Source of the DNA: Clostridiales bacterium
Lineage (GTDB): Bacteria > Bacillota > Desulfotomaculia > Desulfotomaculales > VENG01
Reading direction: 5' to 3'
NCBI GenBank assembly: GCA_016278505.1
Contig: JADQBQ010000001.1
Coordinates: 124,001-188,000 of the forward strand
DNA: 64,000 nt
A program made the position numbers and the translations under genes. The notes beneath the pieces are model-generated. The model was not told where the DNA came from. It saw nothing but the letters and a program-made list of their open reading frames with translations, and made no database searches. Shown here in pieces: positions 35,758 to 44,669 of this stretch; positions within the stretch are counted from its first letter, which is position 1; every line of letters begins with the position of its first letter.

Positions 35758-36540
35758 ATGAAACAAGTAGAAAAAATTAACCTGATAAAAATGGATGATT
35801 CCCAACATTATGGCACAGAAGATATTGTTATCAAGGAAGCAGCTTACACGCTTTTTGTTAATAATGAAGAAGTGGTAACGCAGCTTTGTTCTCCATCTAA
35901 TATAGAAGAACTGGCCACGGGATTCCTCTGTGCCGAAGGATTCCTTTCGCAACGGGAAGACCTGTTGGGCCTGACTGTAAACCACCAGGACGGGCTGATC
36001 TGGGCAGAAACCTCATCTCCACGCCCAACGGGATTTTTACAACGTTCCATCACGTCCTGCTGCGGGCGGGGGAGAGCTTCTTTTTACTTCCGTAATGATA
36101 CCGATAATATAGGTCCGGTGCAAGGAGAAATTAAAGTTTCGGCTGAACAGCTTTGGTCTCTGGGTCATAAAATGGAAGCAAGCGGTGAGCTTTTTCGAGC
36201 CACCGGAGGTACGCATGGCGCTGCATTGTGCCTGCCGGGCAATATTATCTGCTTTTTTGAGGATGTAGGCAGACATAATGCCGTGGATAAGATATTTGGG
36301 TACTGTCTATTAAACGATATAGCCAGGCATGATAAACTACTGGTGTTCACCGGCCGGGTATCGTCAGAAATTCTGCTCAAGGTAGCCCGCATGGACATAC
36401 CCCTTCTTGCTTCCCGCTCGGCGCCGACGGATCTCGCGCTACAATTGGCGGGGGAGCTTGGGGTCACTGTGGTGGGGTTTATGCGGAGTAACCGGTTGAA
36501 TTTGTATACGTTTCCGGAACGGATTGTTGGAGTAGAGTAG
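35758..36540 (+). CDS. fdhD: Formate dehydrogenase sulfurtransferase FdhD
   Basis: The 260-residue product matches FdhD: IEELATGFLCAEGFL, the double-cysteine loop ITSCCGRG, ATGGTHGAALC, FEDVGRHNAVDKI and LLASRSAPTDLA. FdhD carries sulfur from IscS to the bis-MGD cofactor of formate dehydrogenases, and is required for their activity. It lies next to mogA and 350 bases upstream of the hdr/flx operon on the same strand. Its likely client is the selenocysteine FdhA at 52478-55159. GAGGATCT precedes the ATG. Confidence 0.95.
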   Translation: MKQVEKINLIKMDDSQHYGTEDIVIKEAAYTLFVNNEEVVTQLCSPSNIEELATGFLCAEGFLSQREDLLGLTVNHQDGLIWAETSSPRPTGFLQRSITSCCGRGRASFYFRNDTDNIGPVQGEIKVSAEQLWSLGHKMEASGELFRATGGTHGAALCLPGNIICFFEDVGRHNAVDKIFGYCLLNDIARHDKLLVFTGRVSSEILLKVARMDIPLLASRSAPTDLALQLAGELGVTVVGFMRSNRLNLYTFPERIVGVE

Positions 36541-36890
36541 GATTTTAAGAATGGGCAATTCTTTGACAGGGCCCCAGGCATTCCTGAGACTGCTGAAAAA
36601 GTCCAGATTTATGTCATTCTGAATGAAACGAAGTGAGTGAGAAATCTTGAGAATTGCTTGAGTACTTAGATTCCCCTAACGCCTCCTACCCATTCCAACA
36701 TCCAATTGTCCCCCAAGCTTTTACTATCAAACTAAACAGCTATCTAACTTTTATTTTTTTTCGAATCAAAGAAGGTATTCCAGTAAAGAGATAGAATTAT
36801 CTGATGTTTCAATTAATTACACTTGTGAAATTTGTAGCATAAAAAAAATTAAGTATTAGCGTATTTACATTGCGGGTAAAGGAGTGTGTT
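36541..36890. other. Promoter region of the hdr/flx operon
   Basis: About 350 bases contain no gene. The left half has GTCATTCTGAATGAAACGAAGTGAGTGAGAAATCTTGA, a type of short intergenic repeat seen in many bacteria. The right half is very AT-rich and likely holds the operon promoter, but no single -35/-10 pair stands out. Confidence 0.35.
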
Positions 36891-37472
36891 ATGCAGACAA
36901 TTAATGTTACCGACGTTATCAGGAAAAACAGCACTTTTATCTCCATGATTAATAGGGATAGCTGCCAGGACGTAAAAAAGTGCTATCAGTGTGGAAAGTG
37001 TTCGGCAGGATGTCCGCTTGCACCGTTTATGGATGTTTTACCTAACCAGGTAATTAGAAAGGTACAGCTGGGCATGAGGAATGAAGTTCTTAATTGTGAA
37101 TCTATCTGGTTATGTGCCTATTGCTCAACCTGTTCAGTTCGCTGTCCACGTAACATTGAGCTGGCTGAAGTAATGGATTCTTTGCGTATACTGGCTCAAA
37201 GAGAAAATATACGCCCCAAAGGCAGGGCAAAAAAAGTTTCAATATTTAACAAAGGCTTTTTAAGGTCACTGAAAAAGTACGGGCGCTTACACGAATTCAC
37301 CACTATGCTCGGCTTTAATATTAAGAGCGGAAAGCCCTTTAACAATGCGGAAACCGGACTTTTTATGCTTACTAATGGAAAGCTAAAGCTGTCAGTATCA
37401 TCACCCCGGGGAATGGATGAAATTAACCGTATTTTTGAAAAGACCGAGGAACTGGAGGAAAAAAGGCCATGA
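36891..37472 (+). CDS. hdrC: Heterodisulfide reductase subunit C
   Basis: The product (193 residues from the ATG after AAAGGAGTGTGTT) has two [4Fe-4S] motifs, CYQCGKCSAGCP and CAYCSTCSVRCP, as in HdrC. It passes electrons between HdrA and HdrB. The ORF track's TTG start at 36870 lies before the ribosome-binding site. It is the first gene of the seven-gene operon, and its stop overlaps the hdrB start (ATGA). Confidence 0.93.
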   Translation: MQTINVTDVIRKNSTFISMINRDSCQDVKKCYQCGKCSAGCPLAPFMDVLPNQVIRKVQLGMRNEVLNCESIWLCAYCSTCSVRCPRNIELAEVMDSLRILAQRENIRPKGRAKKVSIFNKGFLRSLKKYGRLHEFTTMLGFNIKSGKPFNNAETGLFMLTNGKLKLSVSSPRGMDEINRIFEKTEELEEKRP

Positions 37473-38347
37473 AATATTCATATTACCCGGGATGCTGCCA
37501 CCATACCAGTGCCAAGGAGTACGATATATCATCCAGGGTGGTATGTGATACCTTGGGCATCCAGTTAAGTGACGTACCGGATTGGAGTTGCTGCGGCTCA
37601 ACCGCAGCTCACAGCACCAGTCACTTGTTAGCCACGTCTTTGGCGGCCAGAAACCTGTCCCTGGCAGAAAAGGAGGGTGAGGACGTTGTAGCCTCCTGTG
37701 CCGCCTGCTACCAGCGTCTGGCCATGGCCGACCACCATCTAAAAACAAATAAAGACCTTCTACAAGAGGTCAACCAAATACTTGACCGGCCTTACGGGAG
37801 CAGCATAAAGGTACGGTCCATGCTGGACGTCATTTACAGCGCCAAGTCCACTTTGGCGGCCGGCGTAAAAAAACCGCTGCACGGTTTAAAGGTGGCTGCT
37901 TATTACGGCTGTCTTTTGGTCAGACCCCTTTCCGTTAGGGTAGATGACGCGGAATACCCGCAGACAATGGATGAGCTCATGGAAACGGCCGGGGCCCAGG
38001 CTGTGGAATGGGGATTTAAAACCGAGTGCTGTGGGGCTTCTTTGGCTATTTCTAACGAGGATATAGTATTAGAACTGGTTTTTAAAATACTGGAGGCGGC
38101 CCGGGACGCCGGTGCCAATTGTATCGTCACTGCCTGCCCCCTATGTCACTTTAACCTCGATGTACGGCAGGAAAAACTGAATAAATCCAGGGGTCAGAGT
38201 TTTAACTTGCCCGTGTTTTACTTTACTCAGTTAATTGGACTGAGTTTGGGAATTGACCAGCGGGACCTCAGCCTGGGTACACACTTTCTAGATCCCTCCA
38301 GGCTGATCAAAACATTCGATAGTTTTAACGGGGGCGATAGGGTATGA
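37469..38347 (+). CDS. hdrB: Heterodisulfide reductase subunit B
   Basis: The 292-residue product has two CCG-type domains that bind the noncubane [4Fe-4S] clusters for disulfide reduction: YYPGC, DWSCCGSTAA, SCAACYQRL and then AYYGCLL, ECCGASLA, TACPLCHFNL. In methanogens HdrB reduces CoM-S-S-CoB; in sulfate reducers the disulfide is likely different, with the DsrC trisulfide and small thiols proposed as candidates. The ATGA overlaps at both ends show tight translational coupling with hdrC and hdrA. Confidence 0.93.
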   Translation: MKYSYYPGCCHHTSAKEYDISSRVVCDTLGIQLSDVPDWSCCGSTAAHSTSHLLATSLAARNLSLAEKEGEDVVASCAACYQRLAMADHHLKTNKDLLQEVNQILDRPYGSSIKVRSMLDVIYSAKSTLAAGVKKPLHGLKVAAYYGCLLVRPLSVRVDDAEYPQTMDELMETAGAQAVEWGFKTECCGASLAISNEDIVLELVFKILEAARDAGANCIVTACPLCHFNLDVRQEKLNKSRGQSFNLPVFYFTQLIGLSLGIDQRDLSLGTHFLDPSRLIKTFDSFNGGDRV

Positions 38348-40326
38348 AAAGAATAGGAGTTTTCATCTGCTGGTGCGGCTCGAATATAGGCGGTGTGGTC
38401 GATGTACCCGGGGTTGCCGCTGAAATAGCAGGGATATCCGGGGTTTTATGCAGCACTGATTATAAATATATGTGCTCGGAGCCCGGCCAGGATAAGATTA
38501 TTAAGGCTATTAAGGATGACCATCTGGACCGCATTGTGGTGGCATCATGCTCACCGCGCTTACACGAAACCACTTTCCGCAAAGTATTGGAACGGGCGGG
38601 ACTAAACCCGTACATGCTGGAAATGGCCAACATCCGGGAGCATTGTTCTTGGGTACATGCAAGCGACAAGGAAGCAGCCACCCAGAAGGCCATTGCTCTG
38701 ATAAAAAGGGCCGTGGCCAAGGTATCACAACTAGAGCCCCTGTTTGCCTCCCATATACCTGTAACCAAAAGGACACTGGTGGTAGGAGGGGGCATTGCAG
38801 GTATGCAGGCCGCCCTTGATATTGCAGATGCAGGACAAGAAGTATTGCTGCTGGAAAGAGAGCCTACCATAGGCGGGAAAATGGCCATGCTGGATAAAAC
38901 CTTTCCCACCCTGGACTGCTCGGCCTGAATAAGCACGCCTAAAATGGTTGCTGCGGCGCAGCATCCTCAAATTAAACTGCTAACCTATTGTGAATTGGAC
39001 GAAGTTAATGGCTATATAGGAAATTTTACGGTAAGCATCCGGCAAAAATCCCGCTATGTAGATCACGATAAATGTACCGGATGTGGTACCTGTTGGGAAA
39101 AATGTCCTTCAAAAATTACCAGCGAATACGATCAGGGCCTGGGCACCCGCAAGGCCATATACGTTAACTTTCCCCAGGCAGTGCCCAATAAGCCGGTGAT
39201 TGATGCCGCAAATTGCCGTATGCTAAACTCCGGCAAGTGTGGTATTTGCCAGAAGGTTTGCCCCACACAAGCCGTGGACTTTGAACAGGAAGACAGTATA
39301 TTTCCGGAATCGGTGGGGGCCATAGTGGTGGCCACAGGGTTTGACCTTTTGGCATGGGATAAGGTTTATGGCGAATACGGTTACGGCAAGTACCCGGATG
39401 TGATTACCGGCCTACAATTCGAGCGTATGTCCAATGCCTCAGGTCCTACCGGCGGTAAAATAGTAAGGCCTTCCGACGGAAAGGAACCCAAAAATGTGGT
39501 GTTTATAAAATGCGTAGGATCAAGGGATGAATCCAAGGGGAAAGAGTATTGTTCCAGAACCTGCTGCATGTACACGGCCAAACACGCCCACCAGGTTTTG
39601 GAAAAAATATCTGATTCCCAGGCCTTTGTTTTCTACATGGACGTTAGAACTCCCGGCAAAGCCTACGAGGAATTCTACCAGCGCTCTGTTCAGGAAGGCG
39701 CACAATATATAAGGGGGCGGGTTTCTAAGATTTACCTTAAGGGTAACCGGCTGATAGTAAAGGCTGCCGACACCCTTTTGGGCCGCCCCGTGGAAGTAGA
39801 GGCCGACATGGTGGTACTGGCAACTGCCATGATACCCAGCGAAGGTCACGCAGAACTGGCCCAAACGGTGGGCATCACTGTTGACAAAGACGGCTTTTTC
39901 CAGGAAGCCCATCCCAAGCTTAGACCGGTGGAAACCAACACCGCAGGGGTATTCCTAGCAGGAAATTGCCAGGGGCCCAAGGATATTCCCGACACAGTTG
40001 CCCAGTCCGGCAGTGCCGCCTCAAAGGTCTTAGCACTCATGTCCCAGGATGAATTATCAATGGACCCCATGATTTCCAACATTGATGAAGAATTCTGTTC
40101 CGGCTGTCTCAGCTGCCAGGCTGTATGCCCCTATCGGGCCATACAGCCTGAGACGGTAACCTACAGGCAGGGGGGGCAAACTATGGAACGCACCGTAGCC
40201 GCAGTGAACAGCGGTCTCTGTCAGGGGTGCGGTGCTTGTACCGTGGTTTGTCGTTCCGGTGCAGCAAATCTGAAGGGATTTAGTAACGAACAATTGCTTG
40301 CAGAGGTGAATGCAATATGTCGATAA
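38344..40326 (+). CDS. hdrA: Heterodisulfide reductase subunit A, selenoprotein (in-frame UGA)
   Basis: The track shows two ORFs (38344-38928 and 38944-40326), but they share a frame and are separated only by TGA at 38926, where the family's FPTLDCSAC motif has its last cysteine (here LDCSA-U-ISTPKM). I read the codon as selenocysteine 195 in a 660-residue protein. The product has an N-terminal domain ([17 protein letters not shown]), an FAD-binding Rossmann fold ([19 protein letters not shown]), a central ferredoxin-like region ([12 protein letters not shown]), a further Cys cluster (CGICQKVCP) and two C-terminal [4Fe-4S] motifs. HdrA's FAD is the bifurcation site. A SECIS-like hairpin follows the UGA. 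Sec-containing HdrA is known from Methanococcales. A frameshift artefact is unlikely because the flanking frame is intact and homologous. Confidence 0.93.
38926..38928 (+). other. Selenocysteine codon (UGA) in hdrA
   Basis: This TGA falls at the Cys/Sec position of the conserved CSA-(C/U) motif. The frame before and after encodes an unbroken HdrA. Confidence 0.9.
38946..38966 (+). promoter_or_regulatory. SECIS-like hairpin of hdrA
   Basis: TGCTGC-GGC-GCAGCA gives a 6-bp perfect stem, extended by two G-C pairs after a T-T mismatch. The apical loop begins with GG and starts 26 bases after the UGA, within the range accepted for bacterial SECIS elements. Confidence 0.65.
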
Positions 40327-40757
40327 TCCAAGGTAAAAACAAACAGTGGCAGCCGCTTATCGTTGGTTTTTGTTGCAACTGGTGCAGCTATGCCGGGGCT
40401 GATCTGGCCGGAGTAAGTAGGATGCCGTACCCCCCCAGCATTAGGATCATAAGGGTGCCCTGTTCCGGCAGAATCAATCCCCAATTCGTAATCAGGGCTT
40501 TTCAACGCGGAGCTGACGGCGTACTGGTTTCCGGGTGACATCCCGGAAACTGCCACTATGGTAGTGGCAATTATCACGCCCGCAGGCGATTTCAGGTATT
40601 TAAAAAACTTATGGAGTTTGTGGGGATGGAGCCGGAAAGAATCAGTCTGAGTTGGATCAGCGGCTCAGAAGGAGCTAAATTTAGCCAGACCGTTACTGAA
40701 ATCACGGAAAAGATAAATTCACTGGGACCGAATAAGAAAATGAGGGATAACCAATGA
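40317..40757 (+). CDS. MvhD/FlxD-type iron-sulfur protein, selenoprotein (in-frame UGA)
   Basis: The track lists only 40317-40538. Reading through TGA at 40536 gives [19 protein letters not shown], the core motif of MvhD, where other members have cysteine, then continues in frame to a stop at 40755 (146 residues, the usual length). N-terminal cysteines ([22 protein letters not shown]) complete the [2Fe-2S] site. MvhD/FlxD links the electron-input module to HdrA. A strong hairpin follows the UGA. The gene overlaps hdrA by 10 bases and its stop overlaps the next start (ATGA). Sec-containing VhuD is known in Methanococcales; I call the gene mvhD/flxD type. Confidence 0.93.
40536..40538 (+). other. 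Selenocysteine codon (UGA) in mvhD/flxD
   Basis: The TGA lies within the conserved VSG-(C/U)-HPG-(D/N)-CHY motif at residue 74. Both sides of the frame are homologous to MvhD. Confidence 0.92.
40551..40569 (+). promoter_or_regulatory. SECIS-like hairpin of mvhD/flxD
   Basis: TGCCACTA-TGG-TAGTGGCA is a perfect 8-bp stem with a TGG loop. The loop starts 20 bases after the UGA, within the usual bacterial SECIS distance, and contains the GG that SelB-type recognition commonly uses. Confidence 0.75.
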
Positions 40758-41728
40758 ACCAGTCATTTAACAGTTTAACTGAGGAACTAAGAAGTGTGGC
40801 GCAGGAGTTGTTAAGAGAAGGGAAAGTAAATATGTTTATTGGGTTCGGACAGGGAACATTAACCGCCCGGACCACCCCGTTATTCATATCGAAACCTGAC
40901 GCGGCAGCAGCATTGACTTGGTCGCCCTTTTGCTCCAATAACCTGGCCGGCTACCTGCTTGATTACCGGGAAACCAACGAAACAATCGGTGTTTTGGTTA
41001 AAGGTTGTGACTCCCGGTCCATAATCAGACTGTTGCAGGACAACCAATTTCCCCGGTCAAGATTAGTGGTAATAGGCATCCCTTGCGCAGGTCTTCTGGA
41101 TTCGGAAAAAGTTACCCTGGAACTGGGCCCTCAGACCGAGATTGGGGATGTTACTGACGAGGATGATAATTTCCTGGTCAGTACCACCACGGGCCAACAC
41201 CGTTTTGCCAAAAAAGATTACCTGCTCCCCAAATGTTTGGAGTGTATTGATTCCAACCCGGTAATATGTGATCATTTTACCGGTAAAAAAATAAATATAG
41301 GAGAAGTAAACGAAAGATTTGTAGAAATCAAATCCCTGGAAGCATTATCCCCCCAGGAAAGAAGCCGGTATTGGGACGGGTACTTCCAGAACTGTCTGCG
41401 GTGTTACGCGTGCCGAAATGTTTGCCCGGCCTGCAACTGCCGGGAGTGCATATTCGATCAGGCCGGACCTGATTGGGTATCAAAAAGGAATAACCTCAGC
41501 GAAAATACCGCCTTTCAGATTATAAGGGCCTTGCATGTGGCCGGGCGCTGTGTGGATTGCGGGGAGTGCGACCGGGTATGCCCGGTTAATATACCCTTAC
41601 GCCATCTCAACCAGAAGGTCCTTAAAGACATTGATGAACTTTTTGATGCCCCCATGCCGGGCACGGATTTGGAGCAGCAGCCGGTACTAGGACATTATTG
41701 TGCCGATGATCCGGATGAGTTTAAATAA
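40754..41728 (+). CDS. FlxC/FrhB-like iron-sulfur protein of the Flx-Hdr complex
   Basis: The 324-residue product has an N-terminal domain like F420-hydrogenase beta subunits (IGVLVKGCDSRSIIRLLQDNQF, VVIGIPCAG), a Cys cluster (CLECIDSNPVICDH), then ferredoxin motifs CLRCYACRNVCPACNCREC and CVDCGECDRVCP. Proteins of this kind occur beside HdrA/MvhD in bacterial flx operons and carry electrons between a flavin subunit and MvhD. It overlaps mvhD by 4 bases. The exact letter (FlxB or FlxC) is not certain from sequence alone. Confidence 0.8.
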   Translation: MNQSFNSLTEELRSVAQELLREGKVNMFIGFGQGTLTARTTPLFISKPDAAAALTWSPFCSNNLAGYLLDYRETNETIGVLVKGCDSRSIIRLLQDNQFPRSRLVVIGIPCAGLLDSEKVTLELGPQTEIGDVTDEDDNFLVSTTTGQHRFAKKDYLLPKCLECIDSNPVICDHFTGKKINIGEVNERFVEIKSLEALSPQERSRYWDGYFQNCLRCYACRNVCPACNCRECIFDQAGPDWVSKRNNLSENTAFQIIRALHVAGRCVDCGECDRVCPVNIPLRHLNQKVLKDIDELFDAPMPGTDLEQQPVLGHYCADDPDEFK

Positions 41729-41742
41729 AAGGTGGTGTTCTC

Positions 41743-42771
41743 ATGCCAGTAAAGTTTTTAACCGCAGACAAGTTGCAAATCTTTATTGACCGGCTTTTGG
41801 CAAGCAGTACTGTTTTCTCCCCCTCCAATCAGCCGGGTAATGTTATTAGGTATACGCAGGCCAATAAACCGGAAGATATTTGCATAGATTACGTCAACAG
41901 TGATATTTCCCCCAAAGAGCTATTCTTTCCCCAAACTGAAGAACTGTTTTCTTTTGACCAGACCGATGAGGGGATTGATCTTCGGGTCCAAACGGGCTAT
42001 AAGCCAAAAGTAATATTCGGTATGCGGGCATGTGATGTAAAAGCTCTTCTAACCTTGGACCCCGTTTTTAACAGCCAATGGCCGGACCCGCACTACGCAA
42101 AAAACAGAAATGAAACTATAATCATCTGCCTGGCCTGTGATAAGGCTCTATCTACTTGCTTTTGTAATACATTTGGAATCGATCCCGTGGCACCCGAGGG
42201 TGCCGATCTGGTCTTAATCAGTTACGGAAGCGGCTATATCATTGAAGAGTGCTCTTACACGGGGCGGGAGTTAAGAGAACTGTATCAGGATCTTCTCACA
42301 CAAGAGTATGTTCACCTAGAGAAGATTAAAGAAGAAAAACGAAAGCAGTTAAGCGAACAATTTGTGCACCATGTCTCCCCTTCCAAGGCAAAAGAAACCA
42401 TGGATAACAACTTTGAGCTGCCTTACTGGGATGAAATTTCCCGCAAGTGCCTGGGGTGCGGAATATGCACCTATGTTTGTCCCACCTGTCATTGCTTTGA
42501 CATTTTCGATTATGCACCGGAAGAAACCACAGGGTCCAGGTGCCGCTGCTGGGACTCTTGTATGTACGGGGACTTCACCAAAATGGCCGGAGGTCACAAC
42601 CCCAGGCCCACCAAAAAAGAACGGGTTCGCAACCGTTTTATGCACAAGATAAAATATCACCTGGACCGTTATGGTATAGAGGGCTGCGTGGGCTGTGGGA
42701 GATGTATTGTTAAATGTCCGGTGAATATGGATATAACCAGTATTATCACCGATCTCGGGGAGGTGAAATAA
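41743..42771 (+). CDS. FlxB/AsrA-like iron-sulfur protein of the Flx-Hdr complex
   Basis: The 342-residue product has the AsrA/HydB-type layout: RACDVKALLTLDPVF and a Cys cluster LACDKALSTCFCNTFG in the first half, then two [4Fe-4S] motifs at CLGCGICTYVCPTCHCFD and CVGCGRCIVKCPVN. It probably hands electrons from the FAD/NAD(P)-binding subunit to the FlxC-like protein and MvhD. GTGGTGTTCTC with GG-rich leader precedes the ATG, 14 bases after the previous gene. It abuts the next gene with no gap. Confidence 0.82.
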   Translation: MPVKFLTADKLQIFIDRLLASSTVFSPSNQPGNVIRYTQANKPEDICIDYVNSDISPKELFFPQTEELFSFDQTDEGIDLRVQTGYKPKVIFGMRACDVKALLTLDPVFNSQWPDPHYAKNRNETIIICLACDKALSTCFCNTFGIDPVAPEGADLVLISYGSGYIIEECSYTGRELRELYQDLLTQEYVHLEKIKEEKRKQLSEQFVHHVSPSKAKETMDNNFELPYWDEISRKCLGCGICTYVCPTCHCFDIFDYAPEETTGSRCRCWDSCMYGDFTKMAGGHNPRPTKKERVRNRFMHKIKYHLDRYGIEGCVGCGRCIVKCPVNMDITSIITDLGEVK

Positions 42772-43611
42772 ATGGCGGACAGCCCTCTAATACCTTTTAT
42801 TGCCACCATAACAGACATAGTGGACGAAACAAGCGACGTTAAAACCTTTCAGATGGTATTTGACGATCCGGCCGTAATGGAGGCTTTTAATAATAAACCG
42901 GGACAGGTAGCTCAGCTATCTGTGTTTGGAACCGGGGAGGCCACCATTAGCATCACTTCGTCACCTACCCGAAATGGAATACTGGAGTTCAGCGTGAAAA
43001 ATGTTGGGCAATTAACAACCGCCCTCCACCAACTGGAAATAGGATCAAAGGTAGGTATCCGGGGGCCGTACGGTAATCACTTCCCTTATCACAGCATGCA
43101 GGGAAAAGACCTTTTATTTATCGGCGGGGGAATAGGACTGGCCCCCTTACGTTCACTTATTGACTTTGTTCTGGATGCATCAAACCGTGATCAGTACGGC
43201 AAAGTTACTATTCTTTACGGGGCACGTTCCATGGACGATTTGTGTTTTAAACGGGACCTTTTTGAGAGGTGGTGCCGGTTACCTGACACAGAAGTACTTA
43301 CCACCATAGACAGGCCTGAAGATGCATGGACCGGCCATGTTGGTTTTGTTCCCGCTTACCTGGAGGAGATCAACCCTACACCGGAAAACAAAATCGCCAT
43401 CACCTGCGGCCCACCTATAATGATCAAGTTTGTCCTCCAGGCGCTGGAAAAGATGGGTTATACCGATGAGCAAGTAATAACCACCCTGGAATTAAAGATG
43501 AAGTGCGGCATAGGAAAGTGCGGCCGCTGTAATATAGGAGATAAGTTTGTTTGTGTGGATGGACCGGTGTTTTCCCTGGACCAGATAAAAGCAATGCCGC
43601 CGGAGTATTGA
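42772..43611 (+). CDS. FlxA-type FAD/NAD(P)-binding subunit
   Basis: The 279-residue product is a ferredoxin-NADP reductase-type protein like AsrB, HydG and FlxA: an FAD-binding beta barrel (ISITSSPTRNGILEFSVKNVG), an NAD(P)-binding fold (GIRGPYGNHFP, LLFIGGGIGLAPLRSLI), and a C-terminal iron-sulfur segment (MKCGIGKCGRCNIGDKFVC). It is the likely NAD(P)H entry site of the bifurcating complex; NADH is favoured in Desulfovibrio FlxA but is not shown here. It is the last gene of the operon, followed by a long repeat-rich spacer. Confidence 0.85.
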   Translation: MADSPLIPFIATITDIVDETSDVKTFQMVFDDPAVMEAFNNKPGQVAQLSVFGTGEATISITSSPTRNGILEFSVKNVGQLTTALHQLEIGSKVGIRGPYGNHFPYHSMQGKDLLFIGGGIGLAPLRSLIDFVLDASNRDQYGKVTILYGARSMDDLCFKRDLFERWCRLPDTEVLTTIDRPEDAWTGHVGFVPAYLEEINPTPENKIAITCGPPIMIKFVLQALEKMGYTDEQVITTLELKMKCGIGKCGRCNIGDKFVCVDGPVFSLDQIKAMPPEY

Positions 43612-43612
43612 C

Positions 43613-44440
43613 GCAAGTGGGGACGGTTCTTGCTTGCTAGGAAGGGAAAGTTGGTTAGAGGTTAGTTAGTTAGAAAAACCTTGGACAGGACAAATAAGGA
43701 TTAGGGCTGCGGGTAGATCTTTTGGGTCTTTTTTTTCGACGGGATTAACGGGATGAAACGGGATTTTTTGATTGTGCATTTTCCTATCCGGCTTTTTTTA
43801 AGGCATTTTATTTTAGGAAGTTAGTTGAAACCACCTAACTTCTAACCAACAAATTAATCATTAATCCTGTAATCCTGTCTAAAGGCCTTTAAATCTTTGA
43901 CAGGATTACAGGATAAGGAGGATTAAAAGAGCTATGGTATTTCTTTGGGGTCTTCTGAATTCTGTTTAAAAAAATCTCTAATCCTGAGATTAAGAATGAA
44001 TTGGATCATGTAGACCTAGGTAGCAAGTGGGGACGGTTCTTGCTTGCTAGGAAAGGAAAGTTGGTTAGGGGTTAGTTGGTTAGAAAAACCTTGGACAGGA
44101 CAAATAAGGATTAGGGCTGCGGGTAGATCTTTTGGGTCTTTTTTTTCGACGGGATTAACGGGATGAAACGGGATTTTTTGATTGTGCATTTTCCTATCCG
44201 GCTTTTTTTAAGGCATTTTATTTTAGGAAGTTAGTTAGGGGTTAGGAAAAGAAAAATCGAAACCACCTAACTTCTAACCAACAAATTAATCATTAATCCT
44301 GTAATCCTGTCTAAAGGCCTTTAAATCTTTGACAGGATTACAGGATAAAGGAGGATTAAAAGCTATAGGTATTCTTTGGGGTCATTTGAATTCTGTTTTT
44401 AGAATAATCAATTTCTAATCCTAAGTTAGGAATAAATTGG
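43613..44440 (+). repeat. Tandem ~410-bp direct repeat (two copies)
   Basis: GCAAGTGGGGACGGTTCTTGCTTGC begins at 43613 and again at 44023, a period of 410 bases. The following sequence is nearly the same, apart from a small insertion (GGGGTTAGGAAAAG) in copy 2. Each copy holds a perfect 16-bp inverted repeat (ATCCTGTAATCCTGTC / GACAGGATTACAGGAT) at 43864-43914 and 44296-44346. No ORF is present. Confidence 0.85.
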
Positions 44441-44669
44441 GATCATGTAGAATTAAAATACTTCTAAGCTAAAGGCAAAATCCCGTCAAATCCCGTTAAT
44501 CCCGTCAAAAAGCCCTTAATCTCTTTTAATCTTTTAAATTCTGCTTCTTAAAAAATCAATCCCTAATCCTGATTTTAAAAACGAATTAAGACCACTGGAC
44601 CCCACTGCTTCTAACCTGAAAGAAAAATCCTGCAAATCCTGTAATCCTGTCTAAAAAAGTTTTGGTCTT
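44441..44669. repeat. Interspersed GGATTA-type repeat, minus orientation
   Basis: GATCATGTAGAATTAAAATACTTCTAAGC...TCCCGTCAAATCCCGTTAATCCCGTC is the reverse complement of sequence at about 50155-50230. It fills the gap before the end of the moeA fusion gene. No gene is present. Confidence 0.65.

Noticed and set aside
38344-40326. hdrA as a nonsense-mutated pseudogene or two separate genes
   Set aside because: The TGA lies exactly at a Cys/Sec position, both sides share the frame and are homologous, and a hairpin follows. The neighbouring mvhD and fdhA show the same pattern.
43613-44440. CRISPR array in the repeat-rich spacer
   Set aside because: The repeats are two long copies with a 410-base period, without regular short repeats and unique spacers, and no cas genes are present.
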